From the NCBI GenBank assembly GCA_964535315.1, contig CAZHTS010000052.1:1-35131 (forward strand): a stretch of 35,131 bases of DNA. Reading direction: 5' to 3'. The notes under the pieces are model-generated. The model saw nothing but the letters and a program-made list of their open reading frames with translations. It did not search any database and was not told the DNA's origin. Positions 16,671-24,227 of the stretch are shown one piece after another. The stretch is from CAZHTS01 sp964535315. GTDB lineage: Bacteria; Chloroflexota; Anaerolineae; Anaerolineales; Anaerolineaceae. The first letter of the stretch is position 1. Each line of letters opens with the position of its first letter. The position numbers and the translations under genes were made by a program.

Positions 16671-16801
16671 TACCGGGGAAGACAGATAGATGAATACAAG
16701 GAGGAAGAAAAAAAGGAGGACGTATCGGAGAAAAGACTGCCCTATGTGAATCGGTAATTTTCCGTATCCTGGTTACCCCATTTCGCAACAAGGAGAAGAT
16801 C

Positions 16802-18748
16802 ATGTCAAGCAAGAAGTTCATCGTATTCCTGAGCCTGCTCGCCGTCGTTGGTATGCTGCTCAGCGCCTGTCAGCCGGCTCCCGCCGCTACCGCCGCCCCC
16901 ACCACTGCCCCCGCGGCAGCAACCGCTCAGCCCGCCGCTCCTGCTGCCGAAGGCGGCAAGAAGCTGATGTGCATCATCGTGCCGCCGGTGGAAAACCCGT
17001 TCTTCGGCACGCAGCAAGAAATCGCCGCCAAGAAGGCCGAGGAACTCGGTTACGAAGCCCTCAAGCTGGTGCACGACGATGACGCCAACAAGCAGATGGA
17101 ACTGATCGAGACCTGCATTGGCAAGAAGGCCGCCGCCATCATTCTGGACAACGCCGGGGCGGATGCGACCGTGGCTGCGGTACAGAAGGCCAAAGACGCC
17201 GGCATCCCGACCTTCCTGATCGACCGCGAGATCACCAAGGAAGGTGTGGCGGTATCGCAGATCGTTTCGAACAACTACCAGGGTGCGACCATCCTGGCCG
17301 AGTACTTCGCTCAGTTGATGGGAGAGAAGGGCGAATACATCGAACTGACCGGCAAGGACACCGACACCAATGCGCACGTCCGTTCGCAGGGGTATCACGA
17401 TGTGCTCGACAAACTGCCGAAGATGAAGATGGTTGCCCAGCAGACCGCCAACTGGAGCCAGACGGAAGGCTACAGCGTGATGGAGAGTCTGCTCCAGGCG
17501 CACCCGGAAGTGAAGGGCGTGATTTGTGGAAACGACACCATGGCCCTGGGCGCCCAGGCTGCTTTGCTGGCCGCCGGCCGTAAGGACGTGGTTGTGGTTG
17601 GTTTCGATGGCTCGGATGACGTCAACGCATCGATCATGAAGGGTGAGATCAAAGCCGGGGCGCTGCAGCCCGTCGCCGAACTGGCGACCCAGGCCGTCGT
17701 GCAGGCCGATCAGTTCATCAAGACCGGCAGCACCGGCAAACCCGAGAAGCAGACCATCGACATGGTGCTGTTGACCCCCGAGAATGCCTGCCAGTTTACC
17801 GCCTTTGCCCCCAACGGCAAGACCGAATCCTGCAAGCCCGCCGCCGCCGCTCCTGCTGCCGAAGGCGGCAAGAAGCTGATGTGCATCATCGTGCCGCCGG
17901 TGGAAAACCCGTTCTTCGGCACGCAGCAAGAAATCGCCGCCAAGAAGGCCGAGGAACTCGGTTACGAAGCCCTCAAGCTGGTGCACGACGATGACGCCAA
18001 CAAGCAGATGGAACTGATCGAGACCTGCATTGGCAAGAAGGCCGCCGCCATCATTCTGGACAACGCCGGGGCGGATGCGACCGTGGCTGCGGTACAGAAG
18101 GCCAAAGACGCCGGCATCCCGACCTTCCTGATCGACCGCGAGATCACCAAGGAAGGTGTGGCGGTATCGCAGATCGTTTCGAACAACTACCAGGGTGCGA
18201 CCATCCTGGCCGAGTACTTCGCTCAGTTGATGGGAGAGAAGGGCGAATACATCGAACTGACCGGCAAGGACACCGACACCAATGCGCACGTCCGTTCGCA
18301 GGGGTATCACGATGTGCTCGACAAACTGCCGAAGATGAAGATGGTTGCCCAGCAGACCGCCAACTGGAGCCAGACGGAAGGCTACAGCGTGATGGAGAGT
18401 CTGCTCCAGGCGCACCCGGAAGTGAAGGGCGTGATTTGTGGAAACGACACCATGGCCCTGGGCGCCCAGGCTGCTTTGCTGGCCGCCGGCCGTAAGGACG
18501 TGGTTGTGGTTGGTTTCGATGGCTCGGATGACGTCAACGCATCGATCATGAAGGGTGAGATCAAAGCCGGGGCGCTGCAGCCCGTCGCCGAACTGGCGAC
18601 CCAGGCCGTCGTGCAGGCCGATCAGTTCATCAAGACCGGCAGCACCGGCAAACCCGAGAAGCAGACCATCGACATGGTGCTGTTGACCCCCAAGAATGCC
18701 TGCCAGTACACGGGTTTTGCCCCCAACGGCAAGACCAGCTGCCCGTAG
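16802..18748 (+). CDS. Sugar-binding lipoprotein with two identical tandem binding domains
   Basis: This 648-residue protein is about twice the usual length. It has a lipoprotein signal peptide (LLSAC, Cys23) and an Ala/Thr/Pro linker, then two copies of a type 1 periplasmic binding domain (Peripla_BP_4, ribose/galactose-binding type), at about 45-345 and 349-648. The copies are identical at every residue from 45-326 and 349-630 and differ only in their last 20 or so residues (ENACQFTAFAPNGKTESC versus KNACQYTGFAPNGKTSC). The second copy has no signal peptide; an Ala/Pro linker joins it in frame. AAGGAG six bases before the ATG gives a strong start. It should capture the sugar for the RbsA/RbsC-like pair. 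The duplication could be real and very recent, kept identical by gene conversion, or an assembly error. Confidence 0.88.
   Translation: MSSKKFIVFLSLLAVVGMLLSACQPAPAATAAPTTAPAAATAQPAAPAAEGGKKLMCIIVPPVENPFFGTQQEIAAKKAEELGYEALKLVHDDDANKQMELIETCIGKKAAAIILDNAGADATVAAVQKAKDAGIPTFLIDREITKEGVAVSQIVSNNYQGATILAEYFAQLMGEKGEYIELTGKDTDTNAHVRSQGYHDVLDKLPKMKMVAQQTANWSQTEGYSVMESLLQAHPEVKGVICGNDTMALGAQAALLAAGRKDVVVVGFDGSDDVNASIMKGEIKAGALQPVAELATQAVVQADQFIKTGSTGKPEKQTIDMVLLTPENACQFTAFAPNGKTESCKPAAAAPAAEGGKKLMCIIVPPVENPFFGTQQEIAAKKAEELGYEALKLVHDDDANKQMELIETCIGKKAAAIILDNAGADATVAAVQKAKDAGIPTFLIDREITKEGVAVSQIVSNNYQGATILAEYFAQLMGEKGEYIELTGKDTDTNAHVRSQGYHDVLDKLPKMKMVAQQTANWSQTEGYSVMESLLQAHPEVKGVICGNDTMALGAQAALLAAGRKDVVVVGFDGSDDVNASIMKGEIKAGALQPVAELATQAVVQADQFIKTGSTGKPEKQTIDMVLLTPKNACQYTGFAPNGKTSCP
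16932..17779 (+). repeat. Direct repeat copy 1 inside the binding-protein gene
   Basis: These 848 bases recur without a single difference at 17844-18691, in the same reading frame. The repeat period is 912 bases (304 codons). The match starts inside the Ala/Pro linker (CCGCCG context) and stops abruptly at the first base of a Glu (here) versus Lys (copy 2) codon near the C terminus. Confidence 0.97.
17844..18691 (+). repeat. Direct repeat copy 2 inside the binding-protein gene
   Basis: This is the exact second copy of 16932-17779. The 64-base spacer between the copies encodes the C-terminal end of domain 1 and the start of the linker; the matching stretch after copy 2 differs at many bases and ends in the stop codon. 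Confidence 0.97.
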
Positions 18749-18762
18749 CTCTTAAAACGCTT

Positions 18763-18889
18763 GTTGTTACCACCTGTTTGTAACAACGGGAGAGGTGGTG
18801 CGGGCAGCTGATCGCCGTCCGCCCACCTCCGAGAGGGCACCTGTTGCATGGGCTAAGGTTCACGGCCAGTACCATGATATAGGTGCCCT
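18763..18889 (+). other. Three consecutive hairpins between binding-protein and ribokinase genes
   Basis: Three inverted repeats follow one another: GTTGTTAC/GTAACAAC (18763-18770 with 18780-18787); GAGGTGG plus GCGG paired with CCGC plus CCACCTC (18792-18803 with 18819-18829, one bulged base); and AGGGCACCT/AGGTGCCCT (18834-18842 with 18881-18889), which encloses CATGG/CCATG. None has a T-run behind it, so this is not a classic terminator. It could stabilise the binding-protein message, attenuate the downstream genes, or hold an RNA element. TATAAT at 18890-18895 follows directly but lacks a matching -35. Confidence 0.6.
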
Positions 18890-18934
18890 TATAATTATGG
18901 TCGATTTCGACTTTCAGACAAGGGATCAACAATC

Positions 18935-19861
18935 ATGAATAAAATTGTTGTGGTGGGGAGTCTGAATATGGACCTGGTGGTGCGCATTCCGCAAATCCCC
19001 CTTCCAGGCGAGACTCTTCTAGGAGGTAATTTCAAGACTTTTCCCGGTGGAAAGGGCGCGAATCAGGCCGTCGCCGCCGCCCGGCTCGGAGGGGATGTGG
19101 TCATGATCGGTTGCGTCGGCAACGACAGCTTTGGCCAGGAATTGCGCGAAACGCTTGCCCGAGATGCTATCAATATCGAACATGTCGCGCTCCACCCCGA
19201 CCAGGCCACCGGCGTGGCCCTGATCCAGGTGGATGGGCGGGGACAAAACAGCATTGCGGTTGCCTCCGGCGCGAATTTTTGCCTGACGGGCGAACAGATC
19301 GAAAAAGCCTTGTCGTCATTGGAAAGTTTTGATGCACTGGTTATGCCGCTTGAAACTCCGCTGGAGACGATTTATACCGCCGCAAGGATCGCGGCGAGCC
19401 GCGGCGTCAGGGTGCTCTTGAACCCCGCTCCGGCTCAGGTTTTGCAAAGAGACCTGCTTGAGTTGGTCGATGTCTTATTGCCGAACGAGCACGAGGTGAT
19501 GCGCATGGCAGGCGGTGATGCCGCCGATTTGCAAAGCGCCGCCGAAAAATTGCTCGGCCTGGGGGTGAAAAATTTACTGGTGACATTGGGAGATCAGGGC
19601 GCAGCCCTTTTTGACGGGAAAAATAACCAACCCATCTGTATCCCGGCTTTTCCGGTTCAGGCGGTTGATACCACCGCCGCCGGGGATTGCTTTGTCGGGG
19701 CGTTAGCCGTGGCGCTTTGCGAAGGCAAACCGCTGGCGGCTGCCGCCGGGTTCGCCAGCGCCGCGGCGGCGATTGCAGTGACACGCCCCGGCGCGCAGCC
19801 ATCGCTACCCCTCCGCGCGGAGGTCGAGCAGTTTCTTCTCGAAAGGAACAAGAGAATATGA
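18935..19861 (+). CDS. rbsK: Ribokinase (PfkB family)
   Basis: This 308-residue protein is of typical ribokinase length. It starts with VVVGSLNMDLVV, has the substrate-binding motif PGGKGANQA (about 37-45) and the C-terminal ATP/anion-hole motif DTTAAGD (about 246-252) with the catalytic Asp; an AAGD form is also what E. coli RbsK has. The family phosphorylates D-ribose (or a related sugar) at O5 using ATP in the cytoplasm, here giving ribose 5-phosphate, a transketolase acceptor. The ribosome site (AAGGGAT) is modest. It follows the structured intergenic region, and its stop overlaps the rbsD start (ATGA). Confidence 0.87.
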   Translation: MNKIVVVGSLNMDLVVRIPQIPLPGETLLGGNFKTFPGGKGANQAVAAARLGGDVVMIGCVGNDSFGQELRETLARDAINIEHVALHPDQATGVALIQVDGRGQNSIAVASGANFCLTGEQIEKALSSLESFDALVMPLETPLETIYTAARIAASRGVRVLLNPAPAQVLQRDLLELVDVLLPNEHEVMRMAGGDAADLQSAAEKLLGLGVKNLLVTLGDQGAALFDGKNNQPICIPAFPVQAVDTTAAGDCFVGALAVALCEGKPLAAAAGFASAAAAIAVTRPGAQPSLPLRAEVEQFLLERNKRI

Positions 19862-20265
19862 AAAAAACAGGCATTATTAACGCTCCTATTTCTACCGTGA
19901 TTGCCCATCTCGAACATTCGGATATGCTGACCGTTGCAGATGCGGGCCTGCCCGTCCCCAATACCACCGAACGCATTGATCTGGCGCTCAAACCCGGCGT
20001 CCCTGGTTTTCTCGAGACCCTCGAGGTCGTGTTGACAGAGATGTTTGTAGAAAAAGCTTACGTTTCTGAAGATATTATGACCAAAAGCCCGCATATTTAC
20101 GCCGGCATTCAAAAACTGTTGGGGAGCGTACCCATTGAACCCCTGTCGCACGTAGAGTTCAAGAAACTGACCGCATCTACCCAAGCCATCATTCGCACGG
20201 CCGAATTCACTCCCTTTGCCAATGTGATCCTGGTGGCGGGAGCCTGGGGTTTCAAACTCGAATAA
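19858..20265 (+). CDS. rbsD: D-ribose pyranase RbsD
   Basis: This 135-residue protein closely follows E. coli RbsD: MKKTGIINAPIS at the start, HSD with the conserved catalytic H20, ADAGLPVPN, and HVEFKKLTASTQAIIRTAE near the end. RbsD interconverts pyranose and furanose (and anomeric) forms of ribose so that ribokinase can use it; the related FucU acts on fucose. The start at 19858 overlaps the ribokinase stop, showing coupling. The reading frame extends upstream to 19687, but that part lies inside ribokinase and is not used. RbsD next to RbsK supports ribose or a close pentose as one substrate. Confidence 0.88.
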   Translation: MKKTGIINAPISTVIAHLEHSDMLTVADAGLPVPNTTERIDLALKPGVPGFLETLEVVLTEMFVEKAYVSEDIMTKSPHIYAGIQKLLGSVPIEPLSHVEFKKLTASTQAIIRTAEFTPFANVILVAGAWGFKLE

Positions 20266-20275
20266 GGAGAAAAGT

Positions 20276-21679
20276 ATGAAAACGACTTTAGGCGTTATTT
20301 TTGGCAACCGCGATTTCTTCCCCGATCATCTGATCTCCGAAGCGCGGCAGGATATCCTTGATCTGTTTCAAGAGATGGATATCGACGGCGTCATGCTGGG
20401 TGAAAACGAGACCAAGCTTGGCTCGGTGGAGACCTATGCCCATTCAAAGGCATGCGCCGAGTTGTTCAAAGCCAACCGCGAAAAAATTAACGGGGTACTG
20501 GTGGTTTTGCCCAATTTCGGAGATGAAAAAGGCGTGGCCGACACGATCAAGCTTTCGGGTCTAAATGTCCCGATCCTGGTTCAGGCCTACCCCGATAAAT
20601 TGCAGGCGTTCAATGTGGAGCGCCGCCGCGATTCTTTTTGCGGCAAGATTTCTGCCTGCAATAATTTGCGCCAGTATGGCTATGACTTCTCATTGACCAG
20701 CCTGCATACCAGTCATCCTAAGTCCGCTTCATTCAAGGCCGACCTGGCGAAATTTATCGGTGTTTGCCGGGTGGTGCGGGGCCTGCGCACCGCCCGTTTG
20801 GGGGCGATTGGGGCGCGCCCGGGTTCCTTCCAGACTGTGCGCTACAGCGAAAAAATCCTACAGGCGTCGGGCATCACGGTTACCACGATTGACCTGTCTG
20901 AAATTTTGGGCGAAGCCGCGCGCCTGTCGGACGATTCGCCGCGGGTCAAGAACAAGCTGGAGGCCATTACTGCTTACGCCAGGCACGACACGGTGCCGTC
21001 TCCGGCGTTGGTGCGCATGGCCAAATTGGGCCTGGTGATCGATGATTGGATGCAGGCGAACGATTTGCAGGCGACGGCGTTGCAGTGCTGGACTTCGATG
21101 CAGAAGAATTATGGCGTGAACGCCTGTACCCTGATGAGTATGATGAGCGATCAGCTCCTGCCTTCGGCCTGTGAAGTGGACATCACCGGCGTTGTATCGA
21201 TGTATGCTTTGCAACTGGCATCCGGTTCTCCCGCAGCGTTGGCGGACTGGAACAATAATTACGAAGACGACCCCGACCGTTGTGTCTTTTTCCACTGCGG
21301 CAATTGGGCAAAATCTTTTGTCCCCGAAATCGAAATCAAGACCGCGCCCATTCTGGGCACCACCCTGGGCGAAGAAAATACCTACGGGGCGATGTCCGGC
21401 CGCGCCTCTGCCGGGCCTGTCACCTACGCGCGCATCAGCACCGATGATACCAGCGGCATCGTTCGCGCCTATACCGGTGAAGGCGATTTCACCAATGACC
21501 CGCTCGACACCTTTGGGCACCGGGCCGTCATTCATGCCCCCCGTTTGCAGGATTTGCTGGCCCATCTGTGTAACAACGGTTTTGAACACCATGTCGCCAT
21601 GACGGCGGGTAAGGTCTCTTCCATCCTCTCGGAAGCCTTCTCGAAGTATATGAAGTGGGACACGTATCATCACCGGTAG
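20276..21679 (+). CDS. L-fucose/L-arabinose isomerase-like sugar isomerase
   Basis: This 467-residue protein belongs to the FucI/AraA-like superfamily of Mn-dependent aldose-ketose isomerases. The metal site can be traced: E300 in ACEVDITG, D324 in ADWNNNY and H340 in FFHCGNW. It is much shorter than true FucI (about 590) and fits the less-studied short branch of the family, whose substrates are mostly unassigned. It would turn an imported aldose into the ketose used by the FGGY kinase. AAGGAG precedes the ATG at a good distance, 10 bases after rbsD. It is the last gene of the operon; a strong terminator follows 36 bases later. Confidence 0.85.
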   Translation: MKTTLGVIFGNRDFFPDHLISEARQDILDLFQEMDIDGVMLGENETKLGSVETYAHSKACAELFKANREKINGVLVVLPNFGDEKGVADTIKLSGLNVPILVQAYPDKLQAFNVERRRDSFCGKISACNNLRQYGYDFSLTSLHTSHPKSASFKADLAKFIGVCRVVRGLRTARLGAIGARPGSFQTVRYSEKILQASGITVTTIDLSEILGEAARLSDDSPRVKNKLEAITAYARHDTVPSPALVRMAKLGLVIDDWMQANDLQATALQCWTSMQKNYGVNACTLMSMMSDQLLPSACEVDITGVVSMYALQLASGSPAALADWNNNYEDDPDRCVFFHCGNWAKSFVPEIEIKTAPILGTTLGEENTYGAMSGRASAGPVTYARISTDDTSGIVRAYTGEGDFTNDPLDTFGHRAVIHAPRLQDLLAHLCNNGFEHHVAMTAGKVSSILSEAFSKYMKWDTYHHR

Positions 21680-21714
21680 GATGCGTAAAGCGGTCCTAAC
21701 CGCAACGCAGCAAG

Positions 21715-21762
21715 GCCCGCCCGGTGGTGTTGAAGACAGACCCACGGGCGGGCTTTGTTTTT
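21715..21762 (+). terminator. Rho-independent terminator of the sugar operon
   Basis: GCCCGCCCG (21715-21723) pairs with CGGGCGGGC (21745-21753), extended by GTGG/CCCA-type pairs inside, and is followed by TTTGTTTTT. It lies 36 bases after the isomerase stop. Confidence 0.9.
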
Positions 21763-21793
21763 GATGGGCGTGATTCTGCTCTGGAGATGAGTG

Positions 21794-22777
21794 TTACCGG
21801 CGTGCAGGAAATGAAGACGCGCCTTTCATTTCCTGCACCTGTCTCGGGCCGGCAGTGAGGCGTTCTTCGTACAGGCGCAGGAAGACGACCGCGGAGAGGA
21901 TCAGCAGACTGCCGAGCAGCTGCACGCCGTTCAGACGTTCGCCCAGCAGGAAATAGGCGATCACGGCGGTGAAGGCCGGCTCCAGGGTGACGATCAGGTT
22001 GGCGACGCTGGAGGGCAGGTAGCTCAGGCTGACGTTGTACAGGCCAAAACCGGCCACGGTTGGCCCGGCAGCCAGCAGGAACAGCACCCCCCAACCGCTC
22101 CAGGCGGCGCCCAGGGTCAGCAGGTCACCCGAGCCGGGCAAGACTCCGGCGGGCAGCAGATTGGAGCCGAACAGAAACAGTGCCGCAAAGGCAAAGGTGT
22201 ACAGCAGTGTCGTCCAGGGGTTCAGGCCGCGTTGGGCGGCCGAGCGGCCCATCAGGCTGTAGATGGCGTATAGCAGCCCGGATGATACGCCGGTGAGGAT
22301 GCCCAACAGGTTGGCGCGCCAGACGGCCGGGTCAAGCGCCTCGGAGACCAGCACGCAGCCGCCCAGGCTGAGGGCCACGGCCAGCAGCTTGCCCCAATCC
22401 AGGCGCTCTTTGAGCAGCCACCGGCCCAACAGGGCGGTGAAGGCCGCCGAACAGTACACCAGCACGGTGGCGACCGCCGCACCGTTGAGCGCCACCGAGA
22501 GGGTCCACAGGGCGTTGAACAGCGCCAGCACCAGACCGTAGGCTGCCAGATAGCGCAACTGCGCCCGGTCGACGCGCAGCAGGCCGGGGCGCGCCAGCGC
22601 CAGGACGGGCAGCAGGGTAAGGGCCACGAAGCCGTCGCGCCAGAAAGCCAGCACCAGCGCCGGCAGGTGATAACTTTGGGTCAGGTGACGGATAAAAATC
22701 GCGGTGGTGGATAGGATAACGGCGCTGATGAGGGCAATGCCGTAGCCACGGGTAAGGGTTGAACGGGTGTCGGTCAT
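21794..22777 (-). CDS. EamA-family (DMT superfamily) transporter
   Basis: This 327-residue membrane protein has ten predicted helices in two EamA repeats (about 12-145 and 160-300). Typical features are FWRDGFVALTLLPV in the first repeat, and LGLYN-like GFGLYNVSLSYLPSSVANLIVTLEPAFTAV (quoted in two overlapping parts, helix 8-9) with YFLLGERL in the second. The family exports or takes up small metabolites such as amino acids; the substrate is unknown. The ribosome site is weak (AAGAAG, 12 bases away). It is a single gene, convergent with the sugar operon and divergent from the FIST gene, with no sign of a role in either. Confidence 0.85.
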   Translation of the reverse strand: MTDTRSTLTRGYGIALISAVILSTTAIFIRHLTQSYHLPALVLAFWRDGFVALTLLPVLALARPGLLRVDRAQLRYLAAYGLVLALFNALWTLSVALNGAAVATVLVYCSAAFTALLGRWLLKERLDWGKLLAVALSLGGCVLVSEALDPAVWRANLLGILTGVSSGLLYAIYSLMGRSAAQRGLNPWTTLLYTFAFAALFLFGSNLLPAGVLPGSGDLLTLGAAWSGWGVLFLLAAGPTVAGFGLYNVSLSYLPSSVANLIVTLEPAFTAVIAYFLLGERLNGVQLLGSLLILSAVVFLRLYEERLTAGPRQVQEMKGASSFPARR

Positions 22778-22907
22778 GGGATGCCAGGTCTTCTTTCGCC
22801 AGGAGATGGATATCTCATTCTAGACGAGCGCTGGCCGGGTGCACAGGGCCAATTGGTGCCCGATTCTACCGGGCCAATCCGGGAAGCCTCGCTGGCCGTG
22901 AGTAAAA

Positions 22908-22949
22908 TTCCGCCAGACGGAACCGGCGTTCCGCCTGGCGGAACCGGCG
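22908..22949. repeat. Two tandem 21-bp palindromic repeats upstream of a promoter
   Basis: Two head-to-tail copies, 22908-22928 and 22929-22949, differ at two bases. Each begins TTCCGCC, has a three-base centre (AGA or TGG), then CGGAA and CCGGCG. Copy 2 is a near-perfect inverted repeat, and across the junction CGGAAC and GTTCCG form another palindrome. They lie just upstream of a -35 box, the place for an activator or repressor. GGAAC/GTTCC arms recall IclR-type sites, and an IclR gene lies nearby. Confidence 0.7.
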
Positions 22950-22951
22950 CG

Positions 22952-22980
22952 TTGACAGTCGTACTCACTCTCCTTACTAT
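22952..22980 (+). promoter_or_regulatory. Strong sigma-70-type promoter of the FIST-aldehyde dehydrogenase operon
   Basis: A perfect TTGACA (22952-22957) is followed 17 bases later by TACTAT (22975-22980). The FIST gene starts 49 bases downstream. The two 21-bp repeats end two bases before the -35. Confidence 0.75.
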
Positions 22981-23028
22981 AAGAGCAGCGAACAACTCAT
23001 TCATTTGTTTCCAAACGGGAGAAGATCC

Positions 23029-24195
23029 ATGTTAAAGGCAAACACAGGTTCCAGTACAAACGTCCTGCCCTATCTTGCGGGTAAGGAAGCCGCGGCCCAG
23101 GCCAAACAGGGGTTGCAGAGTGTAAAGCTTGCGTTCGTCTACGCCAGCGTAGCCTATGATCTCGACCAGATGTTAAAGGGTGTTGCTGAAGAACTGCCGG
23201 GTGTAGCGCTTATCGGCAACACGTCGTTCACCGGCGTGATCACCCCGCAGGGTTTTGTCGGCGGTGAAGCCGGGTTTGTGGGCATTCTCGCCCTGGCAGA
23301 CGACGCCCTGACCGTCGGCGTGGCGATTCAGGCCAAAAAAGGCGACGCCCGGGCCACCGGACGGGCCGCCGCCGAGCAGGCCTTGCAGAAGGCGGCGCAG
23401 TCGTGTCCGCCCGATTACTTTTATATGGTGGCCCCCCCTGGAGAAGAAGAGGATTATCTTAAAGGGGTCAGCGACGTGATCGGGCGGGTGCCTTTCTTTG
23501 GCGGCAGCGCCGCAGATAACAGCATTTCCGGCGAGTGGAAACTCTTTGCCGGGAAGGAAACCCTGGCGGATGGCGTGGCCGTAGCATTTTTCTATACCCA
23601 AAAACCGTTTGCAAACAAATTTACCGGCGCCTATCGCGAAAGCAGCGATAGGGGCATTATTACCCGTATCAGCGGCAAGCGTACGTTGGTCGAGATCGAT
23701 GGCGTGCCGGCGGTCAAGAAATATGCCGGTTGGCGCGGGATGGACGCCGACGCGCTGAAGGGCGGCGCATTGCTGGTCGCAACCATCACCTCACCGCTGG
23801 GCGTCAAGGATCGCCTGGGTGAACTGGTCGCCATCCGTCACCCGATGAATGGCAATGACGATTACTCAATGGCCATTGGTAATAATCTGGCGGTTGGGAC
23901 GGCAGTGATTCGCATGGAAGCCAGCGTGGATGAGTTGATCGCCTCGGCGGGAAGCACGCTCGAAGAAGTTAAAGCCCGGCTGGCCGGCCCGGCGGGAGCG
24001 TTCCACCTGGTACACTGCGGCGGGCGGCGCGCCGCCATTGCCGAGCGTATTGATGAGGTGGTGCAACAGATTCAGACCGCAGCGGGTGGGGTGCCTTTCA
24101 TCTGTGAGTTTACCTTCGGTGAATACGGTTACGAGGATGACGGCAACAATACCTGCGGCGGCCTGATGCTGTCCTTTACTGCTTTTCACGAATAA
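23029..24195 (+). CDS. FIST domain sensor protein
   Basis: This 388-residue soluble protein has FIST_N (about 25-210) and FIST_C (about 215-370) domains: LAFVYASVAYDLDQMLKGVAEEL-like and GNTSFTGVITPQGF in the first, and GSTLEEVKARLAGPAGAFHLVHCGGRR plus FGEYGYEDDG in the second (partial quotes). FIST domains are proposed ligand-binding sensor modules, often fused to signalling outputs; here there is no output domain. The start at 23029 follows GGGAGA; a TTG at 23005 is possible but less likely. It is the first gene behind the TTGACA promoter, and the aldehyde dehydrogenase gene follows by 32 bases. A role in binding the enzyme's substrate or product is inference. Confidence 0.82.
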   Translation: MLKANTGSSTNVLPYLAGKEAAAQAKQGLQSVKLAFVYASVAYDLDQMLKGVAEELPGVALIGNTSFTGVITPQGFVGGEAGFVGILALADDALTVGVAIQAKKGDARATGRAAAEQALQKAAQSCPPDYFYMVAPPGEEEDYLKGVSDVIGRVPFFGGSAADNSISGEWKLFAGKETLADGVAVAFFYTQKPFANKFTGAYRESSDRGIITRISGKRTLVEIDGVPAVKKYAGWRGMDADALKGGALLVATITSPLGVKDRLGELVAIRHPMNGNDDYSMAIGNNLAVGTAVIRMEASVDELIASAGSTLEEVKARLAGPAGAFHLVHCGGRRAAIAERIDEVVQQIQTAAGGVPFICEFTFGEYGYEDDGNNTCGGLMLSFTAFHE

Positions 24196-24227
24196 ATATC
24201 GTAGGACAACGACAGGGAGAATTCAGG

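Noticed and set aside
16690..16749. A 19-codon ORF encoding the very basic peptide MNTRRKKKRRTYRRKDCPM before the binding-protein gene
   Set aside because: The peptide simply translates a purine-rich stretch containing AGGAGG-like runs; the upstream ribosome site is poor and nothing supports expression.
16805..18415. A 536-codon open frame antisense to the binding-protein gene
   Set aside because: It is an antisense shadow made long by GC-rich codon bias and by the duplication; it repeats with the same 912-bp period and has no ribosome site.
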